From Apostichopus japonicus (taxonomy: Eukaryota; Echinodermata; Holothuroidea; Aspidochirotida; Stichopodidae): DNA of 64,000 nucleotides. Numbering within the stretch: position 1 is the stretch's first letter; each line of letters begins with the position of its first letter. Shown one piece after another: positions 1 through 13,010 of this stretch. The notes beneath the pieces are model-generated. The model was given only the letters and a program-made list of their open reading frames with translations, made no database searches and was not told the DNA's origin. Made by a program: the position numbers and the translations under genes. The stretch covers positions 7,313,501 to 7,377,500 of the forward strand of contig NC_092563.1 in NCBI RefSeq assembly GCF_037975245.1, written 5' to 3'.

Positions 1-2094
1 TACATATTTGTATAGACCTAACATCGGTCTGCCAAACAAATCACATCTCGATAAGCAGTGATTGATTTCATAGATACGGAAAACTAATAAGATAAGTTTA
101 TTGAAAATATCAACAATGAGTGGCATTATCATGACAAATAGGTTTCTTTTCCTTTGTCACATGCATTATATCCAATTATGAAAGATCCCTGAAACCCGAG
201 AGGCGGGGGGGGGAGGCTGCCTGCTATCCCTCCCTCTGTCCATCTCAAACTGTTGTCAAGCTTAGACAAGTCGGAGAATTTCTGACTAAAATATTGCATC
301 TCATGATGTCTTGTTTTATAGTTAACGGAAAAACTAAACAAACTAATTCATACTAATATTGATCATATTTCTATATATGTCAAAGTTTTTCCATAAAAAT
401 CTCACGGTTCTCCACTATTTTACCTAACTTTTTCTTACTTATTACAGCTATAGATCAAAGGAATTGTGAAGAGCTTTACAGTAATTGCCTGAATTATGAT
501 ATTCCTTTTATACAATATTTCCATACAAGTCCTATCACATGCAACCATACAAAACAGACTTTTTCAAAACTTATACAAATATTTCATGATGTTTTTGTAA
601 TGGAACTTCAAACAGTCCAGCTTAAGGTGATATATTTTGCTCTGGGATTTATGCAGAGAGTAAATCACCCTGAGTTCAAAGCCCATCCCCTGCCCCCCCC
701 CAAATATAAAAGCTAAGTTAATCAACAATATATTATCAAACTGGGAACAATATGTGAAGAATGTGTTTTCATACGTATACTCACTGTATTGTCAATGCAA
801 TCAAAGCTACACCTTTGTCTCCTATTCAATATTAAGTGGTATATCTTCTACCCATTACCGATCTCTTTAACATCCCCCCCCCCCTCCATAAAGTCTGTGA
901 CATGGCCCTGAACCTCTTTGGGGTAAATTAATGTTGAATTTTCAATTTAGATTGTATTTTGTTCAAGTCCCCATTGGCATGTATCTATCTCTCTCTTGAG
1001 AGTTTAGAGATTCAACACTGATCAAAGTCAGAGTTAAACAAAGTTGAAGCTGGAGATCAAAGTTCTAATTTCATCCTCTCTGAGAAAGTCTTTGAAGTAT
1101 GTTAGTTCTGTCAATTTTACCACCTGCCTGATGGTAAAGAACCTTCAAAGTACTGTTTTTTTTTTTTTTGTTCCTTAGGGTCATTGCAGGCATGGTTCAC
1201 AGTAATTTGACCAATACTATATACTAAACATATATGTACAGTATATTCAGGGCTCCCAATGGGCACAGTGCGGTGCATTGTCAAAGATTCCATTGGATAT
1301 AGATTTCAGTTTGCTCCGTGCATTGAACAAACTCATGTAACTATGTATTGCATTGTTTTGCAAAGATCATACAAAGGACTTTGTCACCTGTTCTCACTGT
1401 CGAAATGATATAAGTTATATCACTAATATGGTCTTTCTAATACTAAATTAATATTCCTAGATGGTTATCCTTCTTCGAGTTTGTTCTCTAGCAGATATGA
1501 TGACCTGTAATGGTCTTTAGCATTTTATAGAAAAGAAGGATGAACGGATGGGTAGGGAAATGGTCTTTCAGCAATTTATCCAGAAGAGACCAGGAAGTCT
1601 TTCCAATTTATCTGTCTGTCTGTCTGTCTGTCAAATTCCAAACACAAATATATTTAACATGTGAACATTAGAAATATGTGATATGTGCAAATGCTGGGCA
1701 CTTCCATTTCTTTGTTTCAGAATCATTGTATAATACCCATGCAGCGCCTGTACAATATCACAATGGCCATGTTAAAGTGGAAACATTTTCAGAAAAGAAA
1801 TATTTACAAAACTGAAAACATGGTAGTTTAGTTATAAGTCATTATTTTTTTTCTCCTTGCCCCGTCCCCCTCCCCCTCCCCCTCCCCTCCCTCAAAGAAA
1901 AAAAGATAGATCTTGCCGCAGCTTTTGCTTTGTTTTTGTAATTATTTGTCTAAATCAAATGTGAAAGAAATCAATCGCTCACTATGAAGTCTTCCGAGTC
2001 ACATACAAATATTCTGATGATGTCATACCTGTGTCGATAATATCTCAAGGTCACGAGGTCACCTTACAGCAGCTTACAAATCTTGTTTCGGGAG

Positions 2095-2128
<34 letters not shown>

Positions 2129-2764
2129 ACAAATATAACATTTTACTTTCGAGTCCCCGAGTACTTATTAAGAAAAGCTTATTATCTCAAACCAATTCCT
2201 TGGGATTCAGAGACAGAAAGAGTTTCTCCTTAATGAACCCCAAGCAAGGAGCAGCTGGAGATTATCCTAAGGATGTTTGAGGGAATTTCAAGTTTTTATT
2301 TCTGTCTGTAACCTCTTTCTAGGAGGCCATGTTTGTTGCCCTACATGTGAATGGCACTAGAAGCTGCTGTCAATGTACTTGTCTGCCAAGCCGACTAGTT
2401 TATGCTCTAAAAAACATTTTTTTGGAGGGAGCTGCTGTTTTATAATCATACATTGAATAGTCAATCCTTATGGGTGTTGAACTTGTTGAGTTTGGTATGA
2501 AAAGGAAATTGCTCTGGTGATTTTAAAGTAATGTGTGGTTGTCGAGAGTTCTAACAGCAGCTGGATGGGCTTCATGCGTTAAATTAATATGTAAAATCAC
2601 TTATATTTATTTTTCATAAGGTTAAATTTGCTTACCATCGTTTTTCAACTCTTGAAATGATCTAGTGCGACATTTTTGTTGTCAAACTTTTTCAATCTGT
2701 AGCTTTTGTAATCCTATCAGACTTTGGTAAATTTTTGACAGCCATTCCCACACTACTTCTATAG
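1..2764. other. Non-coding AT-rich stretch
   Basis: No reading frame here looks like a real exon. The stretch holds simple sequence: C tracts near 693-701 and 875-886, a T tract near 1156-1169, a TCTG tetranucleotide run at 1611-1632, a CCCCCT-type pyrimidine run near 1859-1895, and a TA dinucleotide run at 2095-2123. It is probably intergenic or intronic. Confidence 0.7.
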
Positions 2765-2935
2765 TGTAGCCTTATGGCCTTTATGGGCATCTGTGGAATA
2801 TTTCTAGTGTGTAGCCCATTAGGGGCTTCTTTGTGGTATATTTTTAATGTAGCCCTACATGCATGGCCATTATGAGCATTCTTGTGATATTTCTATTGTA
2901 GCCCTTAATGGTCATTATGGGCATCTGTTGAAAAT
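2765..2935. repeat. Decayed short tandem repeat, about 4 units
   Basis: TGTAGCC recurs at 2765, 2810, 2848 and 2897. Each is followed by a similar stretch containing variants of ATGGGCATCTGTGG and ATATTTCTA. The units are 38-49 bp and diverged, so this looks like an old minisatellite. It lies just upstream of the TTAA-flanked MITE. Confidence 0.6.
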
Positions 2936-2987
2936 TATCACTGACTGGAACCAACTTTGTGCTCATGTTTATACCACCAGAGGTGTA

Positions 2988-3360
2988 TTAAAGGCATTGA
3001 AGACTCGCCCCAAACTGCGTGCGGCCATCTGAAAAAGTTAACTTTCAGTTGCTTGCAAGTGACGTTTTGTTCGTGTCGCTACAAAATGCAGACAGTACAG
3101 TAATGAAACGTGATACCTTGTTATCTTTAGCTGGACCTGAGATGTCCATCGCTGTATTGTTTATACAGTGTGCTGTGGGTATTGACCGCAGCTGTATGTA
3201 TTGATTGTACACTAGGGTCTAATTACCGACGGTAGCAAGCTGTGTGCGTATTTTCTGGGATAGATGGTGGTGTCTAACACTTCTGTTGCACCTCATTCGA
3301 AACTAGGTCAGATTACCGGCATTAGACGTTCCTTTTTGCGCGAGTCTTCACACCCTTTAA
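2988..3360. mobile_element. TTAA-flanked MITE, copy 1
   Basis: A 373-bp non-autonomous DNA transposon. The left end reads TTAAAGGCATTGAAGACTCG. The complement of the right end reads TTAAAGGGTGTGAAGACTCG, giving terminal inverted repeats of about 20 bp with a few differences. TTAA is present at both ends, which fits a TTAA target duplication as in piggyBac-like elements. The termini do not start with the usual CCY, so the superfamily is uncertain. A second, highly similar copy lies at 62443-62811. No transposase is encoded; a 61-codon frame inside it has no recognisable domain. Confidence 0.88.
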
Positions 3361-3499
3361 TACTCCCATGGAGAGGGAAAGTATTGATCTGACTATAAAG
3401 TGTATTCCTCCCTATCCATGTCTGATTGAACACAAATGCAACATTCAAAATGTGTTTTCCAACGGATTATCATATATTTACCTTGCCAGGGGTAAGTTT

Positions 3500-3806
3500 A
3501 TAGCATTAGTGTGCCACCCAAAAGGTCAGACATAAGAACTCCCCTCCCACACTCCACTCTTTCCCATTCTCTTGGTGTTTGATAAAGCAGTATAAAACAC
3601 AATATAACAGACCCACCCTACAAGTCAGACATAAGAACTCCCCTCCCACACTCTGCTCTTTCCCACTCTGTTGGTGTTTGATAAAGTACTACAAAACACA
3701 ACATAACAGACCCACCCTACAGGTTAGACAGACAGACTCGCCCTCCCCTTCCCCTCCTCCCTGCCCTCCCCTTCCCCTCCTCCCTGCCCTCCCCTTCCTC
3801 TTCCCC
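3500..3806. repeat. 99-bp tandem duplication followed by CT-rich tract
   Basis: GTCAGACATAAGAACTCCCC occurs at about 3525 and 3624, and a partial third start (GTTAGACAGACAGACTC) lies near 3723, so the unit is 99 bp. From about 3736 to 3806 the sequence becomes a CCCCTCCTCCCTGCC-type pyrimidine repeat. The unit length is a multiple of three, so a frame stays open through it, but this is unlikely to be a gene. Confidence 0.8.
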
Positions 3807-6800
3807 AGTATCTTGGTTGACCTATACTACACTATTGACCATGATTAGTTGTTATATGTTCAAATAACACAGGTAATATCCCTTAGAGGAAGTGGTGGTC
3901 TTCCTCTCACCTCACCCATCATTACAATAGAGAAGAAGCTAATTTGTTCATCCCTATCCCGTAAAATGTTTCCCACCTGTCTGTGCATAGAGCTTTCCCT
4001 GAACATATTCAGAGACCAAAGCATGACAAGTGAGAAGGAGGAGGAGGATCCCAAACTTGTAATATATTTATAAAGGGATCTCCTTTAGGAACTGGAAAGT
4101 TTGCTCACAAGAAATTAAAATCCTGCACTGTGACAAAAGTAAATATATCATAACCACTTAATAAGTCACACTAGACAGCAGTTTATGTTATCCTAATATT
4201 TACAATGTTCTTTAATTTTTTTTTTAGATGTATTGATATGATAATCATTTTCATAACATGTGCAATCATTCATAGCTGAGATATATACTTGTTTTGCCTG
4301 TCATTCTCCCTGCAGCTGTAGCACACTCTAACATCTCCCAGCACACACATGGTACCTACAAAAATCAGTATGAAACATAGACCAGGCCTGCTCAGGAGGG
4401 GAGCTACAAAATGCAAGCGAGCATGTCTTCATAGTCGATACTCGGCATGTGTGTGTGAGAGTACATCGACTGAATTTATCTCTGCTGGCTCTTCTTGCTA
4501 CAGGTAAAACTGATTGTTTACTTTTTAGCAATTACTTTATGGATCTGCTTTTGCTTTTGTTGTTGTTGTTGTTGTGGTTTTGTTTTGTTCTTAGGGTGTT
4601 CTGTTAGTATTAAAGACGGTACTATTTAAGTCAATGCACTTACTAAACTGTGATGATGTAATTTCAATATGAGAAATGAGAAAGTGACTGAAAAAAAGAA
4701 CAAAGTAGACAAAATTTAGGAAAAATGTAATACAGCCTTATGAAAAATGGCATATCTATTTAATCCTAGTGGTGATGGTAGACTATAGGCCTAAATACTG
4801 TCAGAGGATTTTGTGAATATTGGGAGGGATAGAGAGGAAGAAATGCAAATGGGGCTGGGAGGGGTAGGGGGTTAGAAGGAGTGTTACATCTTTTAATTAA
4901 TATTTATGAGATAGTTGATACTTTTTTTGGACCATGATAAGTGTTTGTTGAGAAGTCTAGAAAAGTATACACATTTTGTCTTTGGACATCAGTGAGAGAT
5001 ATATATAAATAGCACTTCTTTTCTTCAAGAAGAGAAGTGAGAGTGGTAGGGGGGGGGGGTTGAGGTTTGCATGTATAAGGTGTAGGATGTATATTCTCAG
5101 GGAGCCATTAATGCATGAAGCAACGTAAATATCCGACATTTCAATATTTTAGAACAAAATTCATATTTTCAACAAGTTAATGTTCAAAAGATTTATCACT
5201 CTCTTATACTGAAGAATCATTGTAGTAGAACTTTTCGCACGTTTTTTTTTTCTTCTTTTCTTCAAAAGAATCTTGAGTAGTGTAATTGGACATTTGCTTA
5301 ATACACTGTTAATTAAGTAAAAGCAATAGAGTGTATCCTAGCCGCTGTTAAAATATGTGCATGAGCACACCAAGTATTCATAATATGGGTAATTTGTGAT
5401 ATATGGGTACTTCGTGCGAACGAACAATACATGGAGTTTGCCCATTCAAGGTTAAAGTCGTTGTGTCATGCGACCACTTTTTTTGATGCACAATTCCAAC
5501 TGTTGTAAATTATGTGAGACTGGCAAAGTAGTAAATTTAACCAGAAGTGTCAAACCTGGGTGAGGTTTAAATTCCACGATCACGAACTGCCATCAATAAA
5601 TGCACAGCATCTGCTAGGGAAGGTATTTGGTCTGGACATAAAGTTACATACACTGTGTGAGCCCTAAAAATAGATTTGGAGCTGACATGTGCCCCAATGT
5701 CACCCTGTATTTGATCTTACTGGTAATGTTTGATTGCTCTGCCTGTGCCAAAACGATGTAAACATCCCTCTCATCCTGCAGGTGTTCACAGGGTCACTAC
5801 ACTTATTTTTAGGACTTTTCTTCTTCAGGAGGGAAGCTGTGAGTGTCCTTTAGGGAAATAGGTTATAAAGATAACTTAAAACACAAACATAGGAAGAGAC
5901 CAAAAAAAAAAAAGAGTGAAGTTTAGATTTGGCAGTTGTGACCCTCAGAGCTATGTTTCCTGTTATAGTTCTTCTGTTGGGACCATTCTAGTAACCAGGA
6001 TTGGACATGAAGGACATTAACCATGTATTCATTGCTATTATGATTATATTCCATCAGATAGGTGGTCTCAACCTGTTTTAGGTAGTCTGGATAAGTTGTC
6101 GAAGGGGCAGGAGAGTGGAAGGGTGGGGTAGGGTGGGGAGGGGTGAGTGGGGAGGGGTGAGTGGGGAGGGTGAGGGTGAGGGGGTTTGTAGAAAGAAGAG
6201 AGGAAGAGTGTTGGGTATTGTCATAAAAGCTAATTTCGACCTTTTAAGTTTTTGAGGTCAACAGGTGCCAAAGTCTGTAAACCTTTCTAGCATGATAACT
6301 ACAAACTATAGCTACAATCAACCTGTGAATTTTCCAATGGTATAATTTTCTTTTGGTGAACATAGTTTGGTCAGATTCAGTCCAGTTTTAGTTTTGTGAA
6401 GGGGCTCTGTAGGTCTTCACCAAAACATACAATCATCCAGGAATTAAGTTGCTCAAGGGATCAACAGGTTATCTCAAATGATCGCCAAAAATGGTCAGTT
6501 TCTGTGTGATTTTTACTAGATGACTTTTGCTTTGGCAGTTGTGAAAATAATTCAAAGTGTATTATAAACAGTGTAATGTACTGTCATTCATTAATAACAA
6601 TTATGAAAATGATTTGCTAGCCCTAAATTGGTAAAAGAAAATGTCCTTTTATTCAGATATCAATGTGTCTATATGTCACATATAGAAAGACTGTTCTTTC
6701 TTGATATTATTGGTACCTACAGTGCCTGTGAGACTTTCCTTACTCTGTGAGCCTATACATTCCAGAGTGAAATGGTCTCTGTGCCATGGTACCCCCCCCC

Positions 6801-7192
6801 CCTCCCCATCAAGCGAGAGATACAAACTGGTTCCTAAGTCTGTGGTCCTACTTTTATAGATAAATGGAGCCTTTGCCTGCGCTCATTTTTATAATGTGTG
6901 TATATTGCATGTTCTCCAAACCATGCAGATCAAGAAACAAATGGTCACAGTTAACTGTATTTGACTTGTGATTGTTCATGTTCAAAGACCATTGGATAAT
7001 GGATTTGCCTTAGAACTCTCAATCTTGATAAAGGTAGATTCAATTGTCTAACTAGTGAATGAAATCTGGTTCTGGATAGTTATTAATATTATCATTAAAC
7101 AAACGAATAACGATGGCAGTTCACCATGCGAGACATGCAACGATACACTGGGTGCGAGGTCAAATAACCGCATATATCTGGTCACCAGTGAT
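3807..7192. other. Non-coding stretch with G-rich minisatellite
   Basis: No convincing exon was found. A GGGGAGGGTGAGTG-type G-rich minisatellite lies at about 6100-6182. Short homopolymers occur at 4217-4228 (T), 5050-5059 (G), 5902-5913 (A) and 6791-6802 (C). The rest is featureless AT-rich sequence. Confidence 0.6.
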
Positions 7193-7345
7193 GCGGGTGC
7201 ATTTACACTACAGAGGTTGATCTCGACATCGAGATCAGATCCTGGTCTCTGCCAGCATCAAAATAAGAGGATCTGATCCAGATCTGAATTGCATTTACAC
7301 TACAGTCTTGATCCCCACATCGAGATCAGATCTAGATCAGATCGG
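7193..7345. repeat. Two-unit repeat rich in GATC palindromes
   Basis: GCATTTACACTACAG occurs at about 7198 and again at about 7293. Each is followed by a GATC-rich segment containing ACATCGAGATCAGATC. The spacing is about 95 bp. This may be a duplicated fragment of a MITE with palindromic ends, but no clean terminal repeats or target duplication could be placed. Confidence 0.5.
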
Positions 7346-9299
7346 ATATAGTCTAAAAGCACCCAAAATACCTTGGGATAAGTTTGTAAAAGTCAAAGCC
7401 TCTGAGAAATTAAAAATTTTTGCGAAATTTGTAACATCAAATTGTTGCCAATTGTAACAAAAGTTTGATGACACTACTCTGATGAACTTTGAGCAGGGTC
7501 TTCAAAGGATGTTATCTGCAACTTCTTGACTCTTGTTATGAACATAGCAGGTTGTGTTTACAAGATCAAATGTCTCCTGCAGTGTGAAAACTCGAAAACA
7601 AAATCTGTTGTTTGTGTTTGCAATGTACTCTCATAACCAAAACTTATCCAGGGACCCTGAAAATATCCTTCCCCCCACCCCTTCTTGCCCTTGTTTAGTG
7701 GACCTATTATCTGCACCTCTAAAAAGTCAGTTTGCATTACCTAATAGAATTATCCCACACTTAGTCTATACACCTGCAAACTTCACAGATTATTATACCA
7801 CTGTGTCTTAATTTGAATAGCAGTTGTGTTGTGAATACTGTTATTGTCATTAAGTTATGAAGCTAATTAACTTAAGTGAATGCACCGTTTGGGTTTTACT
7901 TTGTTCCGAGAGACGAAACTTCACAATGCCAGTATCAACCCTCTTTACCTAAGGTCGATGGATGATTAAACTTTTTTTTTTCTTTTCAGCAGACAGTAGT
8001 TTGCATATCAGATAGTATGTTAATGTTGTTATTATCATCATGTAATTAAACTAATTAACAGCTGATTGCACCTTTGTTTGGGTGATGAGTATTGTTTCAT
8101 CATGTTCAAATAGGACAATCCAGGATATTGATGTTTGTGGAGAATTGGTTGAATCTTGGAGGAGTTGCCTAGCATTTTGAAGGCTGTTAGATTGTAGTAA
8201 ACAGTTAGTTACAGTATAGCTGTAACCTCTGTTCAATTGTGAAATTGCAAACATTAAGCATGCAAGGGAATTACTATCTCTGGTATGGCATGTCAAAATG
8301 TTATATGCAACAACGGATAACATGCGTTTTATTTGATTTTGATTTATACAAGTAAAAAGATGTTTGGCAGATATTGGACCCGGAACAATTGTTTCAACAG
8401 TCCCTCATAGTACACCTTAAAAGGAGTTACCTATCTGAGAAATTTGCGGACAAAAAAGGGATTTTCTTTCGTAATTTACATGTCCACTCTTTGAAATTTA
8501 ACACATATAACATCTCAGCTAGATTGTCTTGGCTTTTGCCACTACATTCTTGAAAAAGTCTATGTTGTTAGCAGAAAACTGTTTTCATTGACACTGTCAA
8601 TAGCTGATGTTTGTTTTATTATAATTGAATATATATAATATATATATGCTGCCTGAATAATGGTAGTTCCTGAAATCCTCATACACTGAGAGTCAGTGAG
8701 TCCTCTCACAGATTGAAAGAAGATTGACATGCTTGATTCTTAAACAATAAAGGAACAGTATGCATAGTTGCCGCTTTTTGCTACCCTCCCCCACGCCCAC
8801 CTGCCCCCTCCCCCTCCCGGATAAAGAAAAATTGTTATTGACCAATTACCAAACATATTGGTTTTGGGCTGACCGCAAACGAAAAGCATGTTTACACACA
8901 CACACACACACATGTTGTGGAAAGGAGTCTGAATGGGATGCACTTTGCAGTTTACAGTGGCCGCCTGACAGTCGGGCATGTAATATCACAATTTGCAGCA
9001 AGTATGAACAGCTTGAACCAATCACAACTACTCCTATATTCTACACTCTCTCTCCCCCCACAGGATACAGATTTATCACTCCTGGTTATTAGCAGGGACA
9101 GCTGGACTACTTCTCACTTAGCAGGCAATGGAATGCCTGGGATTTATAGCCAACAGCTGGGGAGGTGAAAATAACACAGGGCTCTGGTGAAGAGAGAATG
9201 GTAAAACTCCCCATGTGTGACATGTGGTAGAGAATTATTTGAAGCTTTGCAGACTGAAAACAGACTTGTAGTAGTATTTTTGCCTAGTAACTTGTCTGA
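7346..9299. other. Non-coding stretch
   Basis: No supported gene. It holds a CA dinucleotide run at 8894-8912, a T tract near 7971-7980, and a TA-rich palindromic patch near 8629-8648. The overlapping short frames around 8760-9170 have no recognisable protein character. Confidence 0.55.
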
Positions 9300-10310
9300 A
9301 GAGACACCCACAGCCACACAGTTTTAGTAAGAGCAGTTTGCCTGCAGTCTCGCATCCCCACCAGTTGTTGGAGGGGAGGTCGAAAAATCTCGGAAAAAAA
9401 TTTGATTACATCACCGATCACGGCAACAGAAAAGGAAAAAAAGGCAAAAAGAGAAATTGTTACTTTGGGGCATTTGGACAGTTAACAGAGCATTTTCTTC
9501 CTTTCAGTTTACAGACAGGCCTTCCGAGGATTATTACTTTATGGCTAATCCATCTGTATTTAATCCATCTGACAGTTCTTGTTTTTCATCCCACTTTCTC
9601 TCAAACACTACCGGGTAAAAAGTCAGCAAAATTATTATCCTGGAAGAATTGGTGACTGAAAACACTCGCCGTGCTTCTTAATTCAATCTGGAAGATACAA
9701 CAGAGCACCACCGACCCGTGGCACTTGATGAACATATTCAGAAAATGTGATGGAATTTGTGATCTACCTTACCCTTTTATTCTTAAATCAGACCATCTTT
9801 TCTTGGACCAAACAACCTCTTTTGTTTTGTCTTTGTAGATCTCAGTTGGTTTCAATTTGGTGTCTTGTGACAATTATTTGCACAAATATTCCACCGGCTA
9901 TCCTGTATTAAAGAGAGAAAACTTTTCATGTGAACAGGAAGTGTTTAATGTGAAAAGGATATCGTTATCTACCTAATAGGGACTTTCGTTATCTTTCTGT
10001 TAGGACACAGAAGGCCGCACGCCATTCCCAATTCGATCGGATATCTTCTTGCATCTTTTTTTTTTTCGGTTTTTGTGTGAATTCTGCTGTTTTGACTCGT
10101 TGGTTAGTCTTTTTTGGGGGGTTTGGTCAGTCACGTCAAAAGACTGAAAAAGCATTTCGGATGATCCAGCAGATTTTTTTTTTTTAATTAAGTGGTTACT
10201 TCCTTGCAGTCACAGACGTATCTTCCGCAACTGGAAACACTCGGGATAATTTTCTTCGTGCACACCTGACCTTCCTCACAGCCCCCCCCCCGACATCAAA
10301 CGCAGGAAAT

Positions 10311-10418
10311 TCTCATTCTTCTTCTTTTTTTCTTTTTTTTTCCTTTTTAAGACTTTCCTCTCCCTCTCTCTGTCTCTTTCTCCTTCTCTTTTTTTTTTTT
10401 TTTTTCTTCTTTTCACTC
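10311..10418 (+). repeat. ~108-bp polypyrimidine tract
   Basis: Almost pure C/T on the plus strand, with long T runs and CTCTCTC stretches. It ends about 12 bases before TAATTAG, so it could act as part of a splice acceptor, a DNA structure former, or simply be low-complexity sequence. Reading frames here give only poly-Lys, poly-Met or poly-Asp tracts. Confidence 0.75.
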
Positions 10419-10587
10419 CGTAAAATAATTAGCCAAGAAGCAGATGTGTCCATTCCCAGAGGCGTGTTGGTAATAATGTCTCTTCATTTTCAGGAGTCTG
10501 CTGAAGAGCATCTCTCGTGAGTGCACAGGGAACTCTCACCCTCACAGCTAGAACTACTAGCAGCAGTAGTAGCACTGGCTGCAACAG

Positions 10588-10619
10588 CATCATAATCATC
10601 ATCATCATCATCTTCATCA
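10588..10619. repeat. ATC/TCA trinucleotide microsatellite
   Basis: A run of ATCATCATC with slight interruptions inside the presumed 5' untranslated region. On the minus strand it gives poly-Met and poly-Asp frames, which are artefacts. Confidence 0.85.
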
Positions 10620-11768
10620 GTTCTCCTCCACGACGGATTCTTCTTCAACGGAACTACTACGACTGAGACGCAGTCTGTCAAGTTCATCGGTTGGGAATCG
10701 GAGGATCGGCATTGTGTGCTGCAGCAGCCCAGGATTGTGCTCTCTTCTGGAAATAAATTGTTAAATTGTTACTCTGTTGGCAGTGTGTATGTGCAGCTGT
10801 GGCTGAGTTTGTCAGATAAGTGAATGTTGCAGGTTGTTTTTCTCAGGAAGTTGGAAGCAGCTGAATGATTTAAAAGCAAAGGAATTGTGACAGGAGGAGG
10901 ATAAGGAAGGCTTGCGAGGATTTTTTACCTGAACGTGTAGCATACATACATATATATATATATGCTGGGAATCCGTATCCATGCCTTGCAGTAGCTTATC
11001 CCTGGATATGATGACGATGATAAAACTAGGACTAAATCCAAGGTCTACTCAAAAAATTGATCTTATAAAGCGACAAAGTTGTAGCTAATGAATACCAATT
11101 CCAAATTTGGAAGTTTTTTTTTTCTTTCTTTTGTTTGAAACGGAACAGCGAAACCAATTTTTTGTGTGATATCTGCGGATTTTGTTTGGAAACTTTTGAA
11201 AACCGATGGAATGAATGTCTAGTTAATGATTTTAACAGCGAACTAGGAAGGTCATGGAGTACTTTCGTGGCGACTCGCTTTTGGACTAAAGGAAGTTAGA
11301 GAGTTTCATTATTGTGATGCCGGGATTAATCTCTTTGAGTACTTTCGAAAACGGAGTGCACTTCATTCTGGTATTGTCGTTTGTAGTACGGGCAAGATAC
11401 TATATGGGTTCTCATTGTGCTTCATGTTTATATGTGTGCTGTTATTAGTTTTTTATATAGGTCAATTGCTTCGGTAGTGTTTCATAAATGACATTAAAAT
11501 TGTTGCACACCCAAAGACGAGTGAATTTTCAACCGTCTGAGTAAATAAGCCTGTTTTTACTTTCATGATTTTTGGTGGAAAAAGAGTGGAAATATTAAAA
11601 GGAAATAGAAATTTAGTGTGCCGGAGATCGGGAAAGAAGGGCAGTAAAAGTTGCGTTAAAATAATTCGTACGAACCACAGGTAACATTTTCGGCCTCCTT
11701 ATGCAGTTAGAATCCATGACAATTCTTGCTCTGCAAGGGAAACTTTCTCCGATGAATTTGTGCTAAAA

Positions 11769-12039
11769 ATGAAGAAAACAAACTCAGCGACTTCTTCTTT
11801 GCCTTTACCTGCAGTCACGGTGAAAGTTGAAAAGGAAACGGAGCCCTCCTCACCTTCTTCTAATATTACCACCTCCAAGATGGGGAATGGCAGTGGACCA
11901 GTCACCCAACAAACTTGTACTGTGATCAATGAGCACAAACCAATATCTCTATCAAAGCTCATGCAAGCCAGGGCACAGAGAAATCAAGACTGTTACCAAG
12001 CTACCGGCATATTCAGTTTTGAACTTCATCGACAATCTA
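11769..12039 (+). CDS. Candidate first coding exon of an unidentified protein (possible transcription regulator)
   Basis: The frame is open from a stop at 11682 to past 12039. The first in-frame ATG is at 11769 (AAAATGA, with A at -3). It gives 90 residues plus one base before a GTGAGT donor at 12040, so the splice phase is 1. The frame itself runs on only four codons beyond the donor, to a TGA ending at 12050. The peptide starts MKKTNSATSS and is rich in Ser, Thr and Pro. It holds VKVE, a match to the sumoylation consensus (hydrophobic-K-x-E), inside a VKVEKETEPSSPSS segment. This is followed by a more ordered segment, KPISLSKLMQARAQRN, and then CYQATGIFSFELHRQ near the end. Acid-Ser-Pro segments with SUMO sites are common at the N termini of DNA-binding transcription factors, so that role is a guess from composition. 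No family was recognised. Downstream exons are not visible in the window. The opposite strand also has an open frame (11699-11962) but lacks supporting splice sites. Confidence 0.5.
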
Positions 12040-13010
12040 GTGAGTATTGAAAACATTTTAGGAAACATTTGAACCAGTGCCAATTTTTTTTTTTTGGGGG
12101 GGTGGGGTTTTTTTTGGGGGGGGAAGGGGGAGAGGAGGGAAGTATTTAAGCTTATATGTATGTTTACGGTTAAAGTCGCTCCAACCTGGACAAGCTTCTT
12201 CTTTTTTTTTGGTTGCATGCATTCAATCTGAATTTTAATCCTTTGTGTACCTAAGGCAAGATCACCTTTCCTTACTATCAGTTACATTTCAAAATGTGGA
12301 TGTATTCTACAACTTGTCTATAAAATGGAGCTCATTGATTTTGCTCAAGATTTACGGCTCAGTTTTGGGTGTTTGATTGCTAGTTGTGGTATCCTATTGA
12401 CATCTTTTACTGTTTATTCACATTGTAGATTTAACAGATCTACAGAATCTAAAATGCATACTATATTTCAAACAAACACCTCGGAAGATTCTCTTTCAAA
12501 ATGTCAACTAGTTTTGATAATTTTGCCTTCAGTGTTGTGAAGAGAATTTTACAACAATTAAAGGAAGTCCTTATCCGCATACTTTGTAAGAAGCCTTTGT
12601 GGGTTAATGTATGCAAATATTGAAATATTTAGTCGGCCTGGCAATTTGATCCTAATCCAACTGTAGTGTCAGTTATTAATTATGTAACTAATTGAAACAC
12701 AATAGAAGGAAAGAATCTCAATCGTCATGGCTACGAGGAGTATCATTAACATCTAATTTCACAAATTGACAAAAAAATTCCAATATGAAATTTGGATTTA
12801 ACAATAGATTGATCTTCTACACTATATAAGTGTAGACTCTATGTGTGACTGGCTGAAGAATCCCCCGAAAATCAAAAGTTTTTCTGTCTCCAGTCTAACT
12901 ACAACCTGAAATTTATAAAACAAAAAATATCTTGCATTTCAATTAGATGGCTTCTTTCCAGAAGTCTTTTCCAACTAGGCAGCCAAACAATAGATACCAT
13001 ATTTATAGTT
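12040..13010 (+). other. Probable start of a large intron
   Basis: It begins with the GTGAGT donor. A G-rich and T-rich tract occupies about 12084-12140. The short frame at 12325-12540 has hydrophobic stretches but no family signature or splice support. Nothing else is recognised. Confidence 0.4.

Larger units (their letters stand above)
9300..11768 (+). promoter_or_regulatory. Possible promoter and long 5' untranslated region of the first-exon candidate
   Basis: This is the 2.4 kb before the coding start at 11769. Its base composition is more mixed than the flanks. It holds a pyrimidine tract, a TCA microsatellite and a TATA-rich patch at about 10945-10963. No single transcription start can be placed. 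Several short upstream reading frames are present, none with recognisable protein sequence. An alternative is that part of this is intron and the coding exon is internal, using one of the acceptor-like pyrimidine-AG sites. The 5' untranslated reading is an inference from position only. Confidence 0.3.

Noticed and set aside
9338-9655. 105-codon plus-strand frame
   Set aside because: The sequence has Lys-rich and hydrophobic patches but no domain, and its start is not in good context; treated as untranslated or intronic.
10429-10687. Minus-strand frames with poly-Met and poly-Asp
   Set aside because: They come from the ATC microsatellite and have no splice or family support.
11699-11962. Minus-strand frame opposite the first-exon candidate
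   Set aside because: The plus-strand frame has the better start context, composition and donor; the minus frame is its shadow.
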